Positions 8,042-16,647 of a stretch of DNA of 64,000 nucleotides are shown piece after piece. This DNA is from Bordetella parapertussis (GTDB lineage: Bacteria; Pseudomonadota; Gammaproteobacteria; Burkholderiales; Burkholderiaceae_C), in assembly GCA_945901125.1 (NCBI GenBank), contig CAMDKD010000008.1, positions 1 to 64,000 of the forward strand, written 5' to 3'. How positions within the stretch are numbered: the first letter of the stretch is position 1; each line of letters opens with the position of its first letter. The notes below the pieces were generated by a model. The model ran no database searches and had not been told where the DNA came from. It saw only the letters and a program-made list of their open reading frames with translations. Position numbers and translations under genes: made by a program.

Positions 8042-8895
8042 AACATTTCATCCCCGCCGACAGTCCCATGCACGCGGGCACACGCTCATTTGCAGCGCAT
8101 CAGGCACAACATTTCTCATGGCAATGCGGTGCCGACGGTGTGGCGGTTCTCACCCTCAACCGCCCGGAACGCAAAAACCCCTTGACCTTTGAGTCTTACG
8201 CCGAGCTGCGCGAACTGTTCACAGCACTGCGCGACTCCAACGATGTGCGGGTTGTGGTGTTGCAAGGGGCGGGCGGCAATTTTTGCTCGGGCGGCGATGT
8301 GCATGACATCATTGCACCCTTGACCCGCATGAGCATGCCGGAGTTGCTGTCATTCACCCGCATGACCGGCGACCTGGTCAAGGCCATGCGCCTGTGTCCG
8401 CAACCTGTCATCGCCGCGATTGACGGCGTCTGCGCCGGTGCCGGTGCCATGCTGGCTCTGGCCAGCGATTTGCGATTGGGAACCGCGCAAGCACGCATCT
8501 CTTATTTGTTTTCACGCGTAGGGTTGGCCGGTGCCGATATGGGCGCATGCACGCTGTTGCCGCGCGTCATCGGCCAGGGCCGCGCCAGCGAGTTGCTGTT
8601 CAGCGGCCGCGCCATGACAGCCGCCGAAGGTCTGGCTTGGGGCTTTTTCAACCAGCTGCATGATGCCGCCGATTTGCCGCAGGCCGCTGTGCTACTGGCG
8701 CGCTCTCTCGCAGAAGGCCCGACTTTTGCGCACGGCATGACGAAAAACATGTTGCACCAGGAATGGAACATGTCGCTAGACCAGGCCATAGAAGCCGAGG
8801 CGCAGGCGCAGGCCATTTGCATGCAAACCCAGGATTTCCATCGCGCCTACCAGGCATTCGCTGCCAAACAGCGCCCTGTGTTCGAGGGCAATTGA
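8038..8895 (+). CDS. enoyl-CoA hydratase/isomerase family protein
   Basis: A 285-residue crotonase-fold enzyme. The CoA/oxyanion-hole segments are visible as NFCSGGDVHDI and CAGAGAMLALASDLRLG. In the 2-aminobenzoyl-CoA pathway a crotonase would act in the beta-oxidation-like steps that follow ring modification. It overlaps the marR stop by 4 nt and ends 1 bp before the acyl-CoA dehydrogenase gene, so translation is probably coupled. The exact substrate cannot be read from the sequence. Confidence 0.9.
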   Translation: MKHFIPADSPMHAGTRSFAAHQAQHFSWQCGADGVAVLTLNRPERKNPLTFESYAELRELFTALRDSNDVRVVVLQGAGGNFCSGGDVHDIIAPLTRMSMPELLSFTRMTGDLVKAMRLCPQPVIAAIDGVCAGAGAMLALASDLRLGTAQARISYLFSRVGLAGADMGACTLLPRVIGQGRASELLFSGRAMTAAEGLAWGFFNQLHDAADLPQAAVLLARSLAEGPTFAHGMTKNMLHQEWNMSLDQAIEAEAQAQAICMQTQDFHRAYQAFAAKQRPVFEGN

Positions 8896-8896
8896 G

Positions 8897-10066
8897 ATGA
8901 GCAGCCACTGGGAGTTGCCGTTTTTTGACGAACGCCACCGGGCGTTGGCGCACGCACTCGAAGTTTGGATCGCACACCAGCAGGTGGATGAAAGCGATGA
9001 CCGCGCCGCTTGCCGCGCCTGGGTGCGTTTGCTGGCAGAGGCTGGCTGGCTGGAGTTTTGTGTGCCGCTGGCGCACGGCGGTCGCTGGGACAAGCTTGAT
9101 TCACGCGCACTCGTCATCATTCGCGAAACCCTGTCTCGCTATTCACCGCTGGCAGATTTCGCTTTCGCCATGCAGGGCTTGGGCAGCGGTGCCATCACCT
9201 TGGCAGGAAGCTCGGCACAGCAATCCCACTACTTGCCCAAAGTGGCGCGCGGTGCATCGATTGCGGCTTTTGCTTTGAGCGAACCGCAAGCCGGTTCTGA
9301 TGTGGCTGCCATGGCAACAAATGCTGTGGCTACGGTCGATGGCTTTGTACTGAACGGCGTCAAGACCTGGATCAGCAACGGCGGCATCGCCGATTTTTAT
9401 GTGGTGTTCGCCAAAACAGATGCGCAGGCCGGCGCGCGCGGCATCAGCGCCTTCATCGTCGAGGCCGACACTTCAGGCTTGGACGACAACACCCATTTGC
9501 ATGTGATGTCACCGCATCCGCTGGCGACATTGCGCTTTGACGATTGCCGCTTACCAGCCGGCAATTTGCTGGGCGATATCAACGGCGGCTTCAAACTCGC
9601 CATGCGCACGCTGGATATTTTCCGCGCTTCTGTGGCCGCGGCTGCCATCGGCATGGGCCGTCGCGCCTTGCATGATGCAGTCAACTACAGCCGCGAGCGG
9701 CCCATGTTTGGCGCACACCTGGCGGACTTGCCTTTGACCCAGGCACGCTTAGGTGACATGGCTTCGTTGCTGGACGCCGCAGCCTTGTTGACATACAGGG
9801 CCGCCTGGTTGCGTGATACACAGGGCAGCGACGGCGATGCAGCTGTCGCTTACACACGCGCGGCAGCCATGGCCAAACTGACGGCCACAGAAAACGCCTC
9901 CCGCGTCATTGACATGGCGCTGCAAATGCACGGCGGCACGGGCGTGCTGGTCGGCAACAAGCTGGAATCTCTTTACCGCGACATACGTTCGCTGCGGATT
10001 TACGAAGGCGCTTCCGAGGTGCAGCAACTCATCATTGGCAAATCTGTCATAAAGAGCGGGGCATGA
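8897..10066 (+). CDS. acyl-CoA dehydrogenase
   Basis: A 389-residue FAD-dependent acyl-CoA dehydrogenase. Signature segments are AFALSEPQAGSDVAAM (flavin/substrate loop), the WISNGGIADFYVVFAKT strand, QMHGGTGVL and the C-terminal RIYEGASEVQQLIIGK, which carries the probable catalytic Glu at about residue 370. It overlaps the ligase gene by 4 nt (ATGA). Within this cluster it may oxidise a cyclic or ring-opened acyl-CoA intermediate; that is inferred from context. Confidence 0.92.
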   Translation: MSSHWELPFFDERHRALAHALEVWIAHQQVDESDDRAACRAWVRLLAEAGWLEFCVPLAHGGRWDKLDSRALVIIRETLSRYSPLADFAFAMQGLGSGAITLAGSSAQQSHYLPKVARGASIAAFALSEPQAGSDVAAMATNAVATVDGFVLNGVKTWISNGGIADFYVVFAKTDAQAGARGISAFIVEADTSGLDDNTHLHVMSPHPLATLRFDDCRLPAGNLLGDINGGFKLAMRTLDIFRASVAAAAIGMGRRALHDAVNYSRERPMFGAHLADLPLTQARLGDMASLLDAAALLTYRAAWLRDTQGSDGDAAVAYTRAAAMAKLTATENASRVIDMALQMHGGTGVLVGNKLESLYRDIRSLRIYEGASEVQQLIIGKSVIKSGA

Positions 10067-11679
10067 GCACTTATACCGACCGTTTTGTCGCAGAGCGTTT
10101 ACCGCCGCGCAGCGAATGGCCGGTGATGTTGTACCCGCAAGATTCCCTCCACGGCGACAGCCGCTTGAACCTGGTTTCGCTTTTGTTGGACCAAGCCATG
10201 GACAAGCCATGGGCTGACCGTCCTTTGTTTCGCTCAGCCGATCAAACACTGAGTTACCGTGAAGCACTGTCCGCGGTCAACCAACGCGTGCATCTGTTGC
10301 GTTCGCAAGCCGGGGTGCAAACAGGTAACCGTGTGCTGCTGCGCGGCCATAACGGCATTGGCTTTGCACTCGCCTGGCTGGCCGTGGTCAAAGCCGGGCT
10401 GATCGCTGTGCCGACCATGCCTTTGCTGCGCGCCAAAGAGTTGGGCGACATCATCGTCAAAGCGCGTCCTTCTATCGCCTGGTGCGAGGCTTCGTTGTCT
10501 GCTGAGTTGCTGCTGGCCCAAGAACAACACCCCGACTTAGACACGGTTTTGCTCTTCAATGCACACAACTCAGCCGACAGTGTCGAGTCTTTGTCAGCAG
10601 GGTTTTCAACCGCTGCCGCAGCCTGCCCTACTACGGGTGACGACATTGCTTTGCTGGCCTTTACCTCAGGCACTACCGGCGTGCCCAAAGCCGTCTGCCA
10701 TTCTCACCTGGATATCTGGTCAGCCTGCCAAGCCTGGCCTTTGCAAGTCTTGCATGCGCAGATGAACGATATTGTCACCGGTACACCACCGCTTGCGTTC
10801 ACTTTCGGACTCGGCGGTTTGTTGCTCTTTCCCATGGTGGCCGGTGCCAGTATTTTTTACCCATCGCCTCCTTTGTCACCTGAGCACATGGTGCAGGAAA
10901 TGGCGCTATCGCAAGCCACGATTTGCTACACCGCGCCGACCTTTTACCGCCAAATGGCATCTCATATTCAACAGCATCCTGTGCCAGCCTTGCGCATTTG
11001 TATCAGCGCCGGTGAGGCACTGCCAGACACAACGCGTCAACTTTGGCGCGAGGCCTGTGGTCTTGAATTGCTTGACGGCATAGGCGCGACTGAGATGTTC
11101 CATATTTTTATTTCTTCCCCATTGACTGATGTCAAACCCGGGAGTCTCGGCAAAGCAGTGCCCGGCTATGAAGCAAAGGTGTTGGATCCACAAGGTCAAG
11201 AGTTACCCCGCGGCCATATAGGCAGACTGGCTGTTCGCGGCGCGACAGGTTGTAAATATTTAGATGATGAACGCCAGCGTGTTTACGTACAGAGCGGCTG
11301 GAATTTTCCCGGCGACGCGGTGCTGCAAGATGAGGACGGTTATTTTTTCTACCAATCGCGCGCCGACGACATGATTGTTTCCTCGGGCTACAACATTGGC
11401 GGGCCCGAGGTCGAGGACGCCTTGTTGCTGCACCCGTCAGTGGTTGAATGTGCTGTCATCGGTAAAGTCGACGCCGAGCGCGGCATGGTGGTACAGGCGT
11501 TTTGCGTGCTGCATGCTGACGCGCAAGCTTCTGCTGAACTTGTCAAGCGATTGCAAGACCACGTCAAGCAGCACCTGGCACCTTACAAATACCCGCGCGT
11601 CATCACTTTTTTGCCAACGCTGCCGCGCACAGCCACCGGTAAATTGCAACGCTTTAAATTACGCGATCTGAACAACTAA
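10063..11679 (+). CDS. 2-aminobenzoate-CoA ligase-like AMP-dependent synthetase
   Basis: A 538-residue ANL-superfamily adenylate-forming enzyme. The ATP-binding loop AFTSGTTGVPKA lies near residue 205, the aromatic-acid ligase segment DGIGATEMFHIF near 345, GYNIGGPEVED near 445, and the catalytic Lys in TATGKLQRFKL near 527. This subgroup activates benzoate-type acids. The adjacent 2-aminobenzoyl-CoA monooxygenase makes 2-aminobenzoate (anthranilate) the likely substrate and this the first step of the pathway. Benzoate or salicylate cannot be excluded. Confidence 0.88.
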   Translation: MSTYTDRFVAERLPPRSEWPVMLYPQDSLHGDSRLNLVSLLLDQAMDKPWADRPLFRSADQTLSYREALSAVNQRVHLLRSQAGVQTGNRVLLRGHNGIGFALAWLAVVKAGLIAVPTMPLLRAKELGDIIVKARPSIAWCEASLSAELLLAQEQHPDLDTVLLFNAHNSADSVESLSAGFSTAAAACPTTGDDIALLAFTSGTTGVPKAVCHSHLDIWSACQAWPLQVLHAQMNDIVTGTPPLAFTFGLGGLLLFPMVAGASIFYPSPPLSPEHMVQEMALSQATICYTAPTFYRQMASHIQQHPVPALRICISAGEALPDTTRQLWREACGLELLDGIGATEMFHIFISSPLTDVKPGSLGKAVPGYEAKVLDPQGQELPRGHIGRLAVRGATGCKYLDDERQRVYVQSGWNFPGDAVLQDEDGYFFYQSRADDMIVSSGYNIGGPEVEDALLLHPSVVECAVIGKVDAERGMVVQAFCVLHADAQASAELVKRLQDHVKQHLAPYKYPRVITFLPTLPRTATGKLQRFKLRDLNN

Positions 11680-11691
11680 AACAGGATTTTT

Positions 11692-12093
11692 ATGCACACA
11701 GTTTTACTTCCCGAAGGATGGACCGCCCCCAAAGGCTACGCCAACGGCATTGCCGCACGCGGCCTGCAAATTCATGTCGGCGGCCAGATAGGCTGGAACG
11801 CTGCGCAGCAGTTCGAGTCCGATGACTTTATCGAGCAAACCCGTTTGGCCTTACTCAATGTGCTGGCAGTACTTCAGTCAGCCCATGCCTCGCCGGAACA
11901 CATGGTGCGCATGACCTGGTACATCACCGACAGGAACATGTACCAATCGCGCTTAAAAGAATTGGGCGCGGTTTACCGCGAGGTCATGGGTAAACACTAT
12001 CCAGCCATGTCATGCATTGTGGTCAACGGCTTGATTGAAGAACGCGCGCTGGTTGAAGTTGAAGTCACTGCCGTCATACCGGATGCAGAGTGA
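11692..12093 (+). CDS. RidA/YjgF family protein of the aminobenzoate cluster
   Basis: A 133-residue RidA-fold protein, a trimer-forming family whose best-known members hydrolyse reactive enamines and imines to ketones plus ammonia. The typical segments GLQIHVGGQIGWNA, MVRMTWYITD and YPAMSCIVVNGL are present. I do not see the invariant substrate-binding Arg of housekeeping RidA in its usual context, so this is a divergent member. It follows the ligase by 12 bp in the same direction. A role in removing the amino group of the pathway's amino-cyclohexenone-type intermediate would fit. Confidence 0.85.
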   Translation: MHTVLLPEGWTAPKGYANGIAARGLQIHVGGQIGWNAAQQFESDDFIEQTRLALLNVLAVLQSAHASPEHMVRMTWYITDRNMYQSRLKELGAVYREVMGKHYPAMSCIVVNGLIEERALVEVEVTAVIPDAE

Positions 12094-12099
12094 GTTTCT

Positions 12100-12918
12100 T
12101 TAAAAAAGACTTTGCAACAACTCGTTGAATGCCTCCGGCTGTTCATATTGCACCCAATGGCCGGCATCCGGCAGCACATGAAAACCACGTAAATCACAGG
12201 CCGAGAGCAGGCCATGAATCAAATGCAAACTGCCTCGGTACAAGGCATCGTTCTCGCCCCATATGCCGAAGACAGGACATGTCCATTGCGTTTGCAATTG
12301 CAGCATGGCGTCACTTCGCGCTATGCGTCTTCTTCGTAAACGGTCACGCAACACATTGTGTTCTTGCATGTCGAGCAACTGAGGCGTGATCTGGCTTTCG
12401 TCTTGCAACATGATGGCCAGCAGATTGTTGCGATGCACGGCGTAACGTTCTTCCTTGCTCATACCGGCTTTAAAGCCGCGCATATTGACGATTTGATTCG
12501 ACAGTCCAAGACCGGGAATACCGACCAGCACCAAGCGTTTGACACGCTGTTTGTAACTTGCTGCAAGAAACCCGGCGACCAGTCCACCGAAAGAAAAACC
12601 AGTGATGTCCAAGGCTTGATCTGCAAACAACAATTGCAAACCTTGCTCTAACGGCTGATGCAAATCGTCTGCATCAAGCGCGCCCGGTGGCAATTCAGAA
12701 TCACCCAAGCCGGGTGTGTCTAAGGCCCACACTGCCCTGTTTTGTGAGAGAGCCTGCACGTTGCGCAACCAGTGGTTCCATCTGCCGCTGCCGCCGTGTA
12801 ACAACACCAATGGATGGCCGCACGCACGGTTCCAGACATGCCAGACCTGCAAGCCCGAAGGCGTTTGTAATTCAACGCGCTCGGCTTTTGCCAGAACTTC
12901 GGACAAGGCGTACGACAT
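12100..12918 (-). CDS. alpha/beta hydrolase
   Basis: A 272-residue alpha/beta-hydrolase-fold protein. The oxyanion region is LVLLHGGSGRWNHW, the nucleophile elbow GFSFGG, the acid in GIWGENDALYRG, and the catalytic His in DAGHWVQYEQPEAF. It resembles C-C-bond hydrolases and esterases of aromatic meta-cleavage routes. It converges on the RidA-type gene with only 6 bp between stops, so it probably belongs to the same catabolic locus but to another transcript. The substrate is unknown. Confidence 0.85.
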   Translation of the reverse strand: MSYALSEVLAKAERVELQTPSGLQVWHVWNRACGHPLVLLHGGSGRWNHWLRNVQALSQNRAVWALDTPGLGDSELPPGALDADDLHQPLEQGLQLLFADQALDITGFSFGGLVAGFLAASYKQRVKRLVLVGIPGLGLSNQIVNMRGFKAGMSKEERYAVHRNNLLAIMLQDESQITPQLLDMQEHNVLRDRLRRRRIARSDAMLQLQTQWTCPVFGIWGENDALYRGSLHLIHGLLSACDLRGFHVLPDAGHWVQYEQPEAFNELLQSLF

Positions 12919-12940
12919 GTGTGGTGTGAATAGCTTGTGT

Positions 12941-13042
12941 CAATGCAAAACGCTTACTGAAGTGGGCCAGGTACCAATGCAAAACGCCTACTGAAGTGGG
13001 CCGGGTATCAATGCAAAACGCCCACTGAAAGTGGGCGTTGTG
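12941..13042 (-). repeat. three tandem ~34-bp repeats, each a terminator-like unit
   Basis: CAATGCAAAACGC recurs at 12941, 12975 and 13009 with exact 34-bp spacing. On the minus strand each unit reads as a CCCACT-T-CAGT-GGGCG hairpin followed by TTTTGCATTG. The unit nearest the tRNA is a perfect hairpin; the two distal units carry stem mismatches, as if duplicated and decaying. Confidence 0.8.
13015..13039 (-). terminator. rho-independent terminator after the initiator tRNA
   Basis: AACGCCCACT (13017-13026) and its exact complement (13030-13039) form a 10-bp stem with a 3-nt loop, followed on the minus strand by TTTT. It lies 8 bp beyond the tRNA 3' end and would end transcription of the rplQ-tRNA unit. 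Confidence 0.85.
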
Positions 13043-13047
13043 GTGTT

Positions 13048-13124
<77 letters not shown>

Positions 13125-13145
13125 TCGTGTTCTTCATTGTAACTG

Positions 13146-13535
13146 TTATTCGCTGACAGCGGGTGTATCTTGCACTTCAGGACGGTCAACCAATTCGACC
13201 AATGCCATCGGCGCGTTGTCGCCGACGCGGTATCCCATTTTCAAAATGCGTGTGTAGCCACCGGGACGGGCTTTGTAGCGTGGTCCGAGTTCGGCAAACA
13301 ACTTGACCACGTTGTCGCGGTTACGCAGGCGGTTGAAAGCGAGACGCTTGTTGGAGAGTGTCGGCTCTTTGCCCAGGGTCAACATCGGTTCGATGACGCG
13401 ACGCAATTCCTTGGCTTTAGGCAATGTGGTTTTGATGACTTCGTGTTCGATCAGCGAGTTCATCATGTTTTGCAACATGGCCAGACGGTGTGAGCTGGTC
13501 CGGTTGAGTTTGCGTAGTCCGTGTCCGTGACGCAT
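13146..13535 (-). CDS. rplQ: 50S ribosomal protein L17
   Basis: A 129-residue L17 starting MRHGHGLRKLNRTSSHR, with the family's NLM-type helix (LQNMMNSLIEHEVIKTT) and LAFNRLRNRDNVVKLF. It is the last protein gene of the alpha operon, 83 bp after rpoA, and is followed closely by the initiator tRNA and a terminator. Length and sequence are typical. Confidence 0.98.
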   Translation of the reverse strand: MRHGHGLRKLNRTSSHRLAMLQNMMNSLIEHEVIKTTLPKAKELRRVIEPMLTLGKEPTLSNKRLAFNRLRNRDNVVKLFAELGPRYKARPGGYTRILKMGYRVGDNAPMALVELVDRPEVQDTPAVSE

Positions 13536-13618
13536 GGTAATTTCCTTGTTGAAGTTGTTTTGCCGGCCGCCGTGTCAGGTACGGCCAGGGGAGGCGGTGT
13601 GAACACCGCTCTGTTTTA

Positions 13619-14614
13619 TTAAATACGCTTGGCTTCCAGGCCGCTCGGTGGCCAGCCTTCGAGCTTCATGCCCAAAGTCAAACCGCGTGAAGCCAGCACT
13701 TCTTTGATTTCGTTCAAAGATTTGCGACCCAGGTTCGGGGTCTTGAGCAATTCATTTTCGGTGCGCTGAATCAAATCGCCGATGTAGAAAATATTTTCTG
13801 CTTTGAGGCAATTGGCTGAACGCACAGTGAGTTCGAGTTCGTCCACAGGGCGCAACAAAATCGGGTCGATTTGCACGGTGCTGCGCGGCGCAGGTGAATC
13901 AAACGCGGCCAGTTCATTGCCTTCGAGTTGCGCGAACACAGCAAGTTGCTCCACCAGAATCTTGGCTGATGAACGCACTGCGTCTTCGGCAGTGATGGCG
14001 CCGTTGGTTTCAATCTCAACCACTAAGCGGTCCAGATCGGTACGTTGTTCCACACGCGCATTTTCAACGCTGTAGCTCACGCGCTTGACGGGAGAGAAAG
14101 AAGCGTCGAGCACAATGCGGCCGATGGACTTGCTGACTTCGTCAGCATGCCGGCGCATAGAGCCGGGCACATAGCCACGGCCTTTTTCTACCTTGAGCTG
14201 AATATCGATTTTGCCGCCGTGCGACAAATTGGCGATCACGTGTTCAGGGTTGATGATTTCCACATCATGCGGCGTCTGTATGTCTGCAGCGGTGACCTGG
14301 CCTTCGCCGTCTTTGCGCAAGCTCAGCGTGACTTCGTCACGGTTGTGCAGTTTGAACACCACGCCTTTGAGGTTCAACAGAATATTGACCACGTCTTCTT
14401 GAACGCCGTCAATCGATGAGTATTCGTGCAGAACGCCGGCGATGGTGACATCGGTGACGGCGTAGCCGACCATGGAAGACAAGAGCACGCGACGCAGTGC
14501 ATTGCCCAGGGTGTGGCCGTAACCGCGCTCGAAAGGTTCGAGCGTGACTTTGGATTTGTTGTGGCCGAGTTGTTCGACCTGTATGGCTTTGGGCTTCAGA
14601 AGATTTGTTTGCAT
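13619..14614 (-). CDS. rpoA: DNA-directed RNA polymerase subunit alpha
   Basis: A 331-residue alpha subunit. The N-terminal assembly domain includes LEPFERGYGHTLGNALRRVLLSSM; the C-terminal DNA- and activator-binding domain (about residues 250-331) includes ILLRPVDELELTVRSANCLKAENI and NLGRKSLNEIKEVL. The end SGLEAKRI is of the type seen in Burkholderiales. The gene lies between rpsD and rplQ as expected for the alpha operon. Confidence 0.99.
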   Translation of the reverse strand: MQTNLLKPKAIQVEQLGHNKSKVTLEPFERGYGHTLGNALRRVLLSSMVGYAVTDVTIAGVLHEYSSIDGVQEDVVNILLNLKGVVFKLHNRDEVTLSLRKDGEGQVTAADIQTPHDVEIINPEHVIANLSHGGKIDIQLKVEKGRGYVPGSMRRHADEVSKSIGRIVLDASFSPVKRVSYSVENARVEQRTDLDRLVVEIETNGAITAEDAVRSSAKILVEQLAVFAQLEGNELAAFDSPAPRSTVQIDPILLRPVDELELTVRSANCLKAENIFYIGDLIQRTENELLKTPNLGRKSLNEIKEVLASRGLTLGMKLEGWPPSGLEAKRI

Positions 14615-14723
14615 TCGTTATTTCCCTCTCAATACCCCCGGTTCGTTACACCGGTAAGGCTGGATGATGACCCCCGTACAACAGTGAACGGGGCGGCGGA
14701 TTCAAGGGGCAGTAATGCCCCGG

Positions 14724-15347
14724 TTAACGCGAATACAACTCAACGATCAGGGATTCGTTGATGTCAGCCGCAAATTCGTCACGATCAGGTGCCTTCTTGA
14801 ACACACCTTCTGCCTTGTCAATATTGACATCGACCCAGGCAGGCATTCCCACTTGCGTGGCCAGCTGTAAAGCTTCGAGCACACGTCCCTGTTTTTTGGA
14901 TTTTTCGCGCACACTCACCACGTCCCCGGCTTTCACCAGGTAGGAAGGAATATTCACCTGATGGCCGTTGACCGTGATGGCCTTGTGCGACACCAGTTGA
15001 CGCGCCTCAGCGCGGGTTGAGCCAAAGCCCATGCGGTAAACCACATTGTCAAGGCGCGATTCCAGCAAGGACAACAGGTTGGAACCGGTATTGCCTTTTT
15101 GCTGATCTGCCATGGCAAAGTAACGGCGGAACTGACGCTCCAACACACCGTACATGCGTTTGACTTTTTGTTTTTCGCGCAACTGCAAACCGAAGTCAGA
15201 CATGCGCTGACCTGAGGTGCGACCGTGCTGGCCGGGCTTGCTGTCGAACTTGGACTTGTCGGCGATAGAGCGGCGTGCGCTCTTCAGAAACAGGTCGGTG
15301 CCTTCACGGCGTGAGAGTTTGGCCTTGGGGCCTAAGTAACGTGCCAC
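14724..15347 (-). CDS. rpsD: 30S ribosomal protein S4
   Basis: A 207-residue S4, a primary 16S rRNA binder and, in E. coli, translational repressor of the alpha operon. MARYLGPKAKLSRREGTDLFLKS opens the protein, and the S4 RNA-binding domain is seen as SRLDNVVYRMGFGSTRAEARQLVSHKAITVNG. The zinc-binding cysteines of some S4 forms are absent, as in most proteobacteria. It lies between rpsK and rpoA. Confidence 0.98.
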   Translation of the reverse strand: MARYLGPKAKLSRREGTDLFLKSARRSIADKSKFDSKPGQHGRTSGQRMSDFGLQLREKQKVKRMYGVLERQFRRYFAMADQQKGNTGSNLLSLLESRLDNVVYRMGFGSTRAEARQLVSHKAITVNGHQVNIPSYLVKAGDVVSVREKSKKQGRVLEALQLATQVGMPAWVDVNIDKAEGVFKKAPDRDEFAADINESLIVELYSR

Positions 15348-15429
15348 TTGAACTTCCTTTTATCAACTGCCCGCCACAAGAGCGGGGAGCCGTTGCTGCG
15401 TGCAACAACGGCGGTGGGCTTGACTGAAA

Positions 15430-15834
15430 TCAGATGCGACGGCGCTTTTGCGGACGGCATCCGTTGTGGGGAACCGGCGTCACATCAGATATGGAATTGA
15501 TGCGAATGCCCAGGGCCGCCAACGCACGAACAGAAGACTCGCGGCCGGGGCCGGGGCCTTTGATTTCGACGTCGAGGTTCTTGATGCCCTGATCAATGGC
15601 AGCACGACCGGCCACTTCCGAAGCCACCTGCGCGGCAAACGGTGTGGACTTGCGTGAGCCCTTGAATCCCTGACCACCCGACGACGCCCATGACAAAGCA
15701 TTGCCTTGGCGATCGGTGATGGTGATGATGGTGTTGTTGAAAGAAGCATGCACGTGTGCAATGCCGTCCGCGACATTCTTGCGGACTTTTTTGCGCACGC
15801 GTTGTGCGGCTGAGTTGACGGGTGCTTTTGCCAT
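15430..15834 (-). CDS. rpsK: 30S ribosomal protein S11
   Basis: A 134-residue S11 of the small-subunit platform. GIAHVHASFNNTIITITDRQGNALSW and the C-terminal DVTPVPHNGCRPQKRRRI are diagnostic. It starts 13 bp after rpsM in the alpha operon order rpsM-rpsK-rpsD-rpoA-rplQ. Confidence 0.98.
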   Translation of the reverse strand: MAKAPVNSAAQRVRKKVRKNVADGIAHVHASFNNTIITITDRQGNALSWASSGGQGFKGSRKSTPFAAQVASEVAGRAAIDQGIKNLDVEIKGPGPGRESSVRALAALGIRINSISDVTPVPHNGCRPQKRRRI

Positions 15835-15847
15835 GGGGGTCCCTCAG

Positions 15848-16213
15848 TTATTTCTTCAGAGCAGCGGCTGCCTTGCGGGGGCCTTTGCGGGTACGTGCAT
15901 TGGTGCGGGTGCGCTGTCCGCGCATCGGCAGGCCGCGACGGTGACGGAAACCGCGGTAACAACCGATGTCCATCAAACGCTTGATGTTCATGGTGGTTTC
16001 GCGGCGCAAGTCACCTTCGATAGTGATGTGAGCGATTTGGTCGCGGATTTTTTCCAGATCAGCGTCTGACAAATCCTTGATTTTTTTCGCATAAGCAATG
16101 CCGCATGCTTCGCAAATTTTGCGAGCGCGCGTGCGACCGATGCCAAAAATCGATGTCAAACCGATTTCGGTGTGCTTATGGGGCGGAATATTGATACCAG
16201 CGATACGTGCCAT
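15848..16213 (-). CDS. rpsM: 30S ribosomal protein S13
   Basis: A 121-residue S13 of the small-subunit head, contacting tRNA and the large subunit. MARIAGINIPPHKHTEIGLTSI and the C-terminal RHRRGLPMRGQRTRTNARTRKG are family signatures. It is the first gene of the alpha operon, immediately downstream of rpmJ. Confidence 0.98.
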   Translation of the reverse strand: MARIAGINIPPHKHTEIGLTSIFGIGRTRARKICEACGIAYAKKIKDLSDADLEKIRDQIAHITIEGDLRRETTMNIKRLMDIGCYRGFRHRRGLPMRGQRTRTNARTRKGPRKAAAALKK

Positions 16214-16241
16214 GAGAAACCTCTTGAATGCGTTGTTTTGA

Positions 16242-16355
16242 TCAGCCTTGACGCTGTTTGTGACGCGGGTCGGTGCAGATGACCCGCACCACGCCCTTGC
16301 GGCGGATGATCTTGCAGTTGCGGCAAATTGTTTTGACCGAAGCCGAAACTTTCAT
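16242..16355 (-). CDS. rpmJ: 50S ribosomal protein L36
   Basis: A 37-residue protein reading MKVSASVKTICRNCKI, then RRKGVVRVICTDPRHKQRQG. The zinc ribbon residues Cys11, Cys14, Cys27 and His32 are all present, so this is the zinc-binding (C+) form of L36. An AGGAG-type ribosome binding site precedes the ATG. It lies between infA and rpsM, the usual place in this order. Confidence 0.97.
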   Translation of the reverse strand: MKVSASVKTICRNCKIIRRKGVVRVICTDPRHKQRQG

Positions 16356-16420
16356 TTCATTCTCCTAAAAACCCGGAACACGCACCTTGCGTATTCCAAC
16401 AAACTCTTTCGTTCAACGCC

Positions 16421-16639
16421 TTACTTGGCGCGGAACACAATTCTTGCCCGACTCAAATCGTAGGGCGTCAATTCCACTGTCACTTTGTCTCCCGGCAGGA
16501 TGCGGATGTAGTGCATTCGCATCTTGCCGGAAATATGTCCGAGCACCACGTGTCCGTTTTCCAGTTTGACCCGGAAAGTTGCGTTGGGGAGGTTTTCAAT
16601 CACCTCTCCCTGCATCTGGATGACGTCGTCCTTGGCCAT
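16421..16639 (-). CDS. infA: translation initiation factor IF-1
   Basis: A 72-residue OB-fold protein beginning MAKDDVIQMQGEVIENLPNA, the standard IF-1 length and sequence. A longer reading frame extends upstream into secY, but the family start is clear. Placement between secY and rpmJ is common in betaproteobacteria. Confidence 0.97.
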   Translation of the reverse strand: MAKDDVIQMQGEVIENLPNATFRVKLENGHVVLGHISGKMRMHYIRILPGDKVTVELTPYDLSRARIVFRAK

Positions 16640-16647
16640 GCGCCCAA

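Noticed and set aside
12941..13042. Possible short CRISPR-like array (three regular repeats)
   Set aside because: The units are contiguous 34-bp tandem copies without unique spacers, and each is a terminator hairpin.
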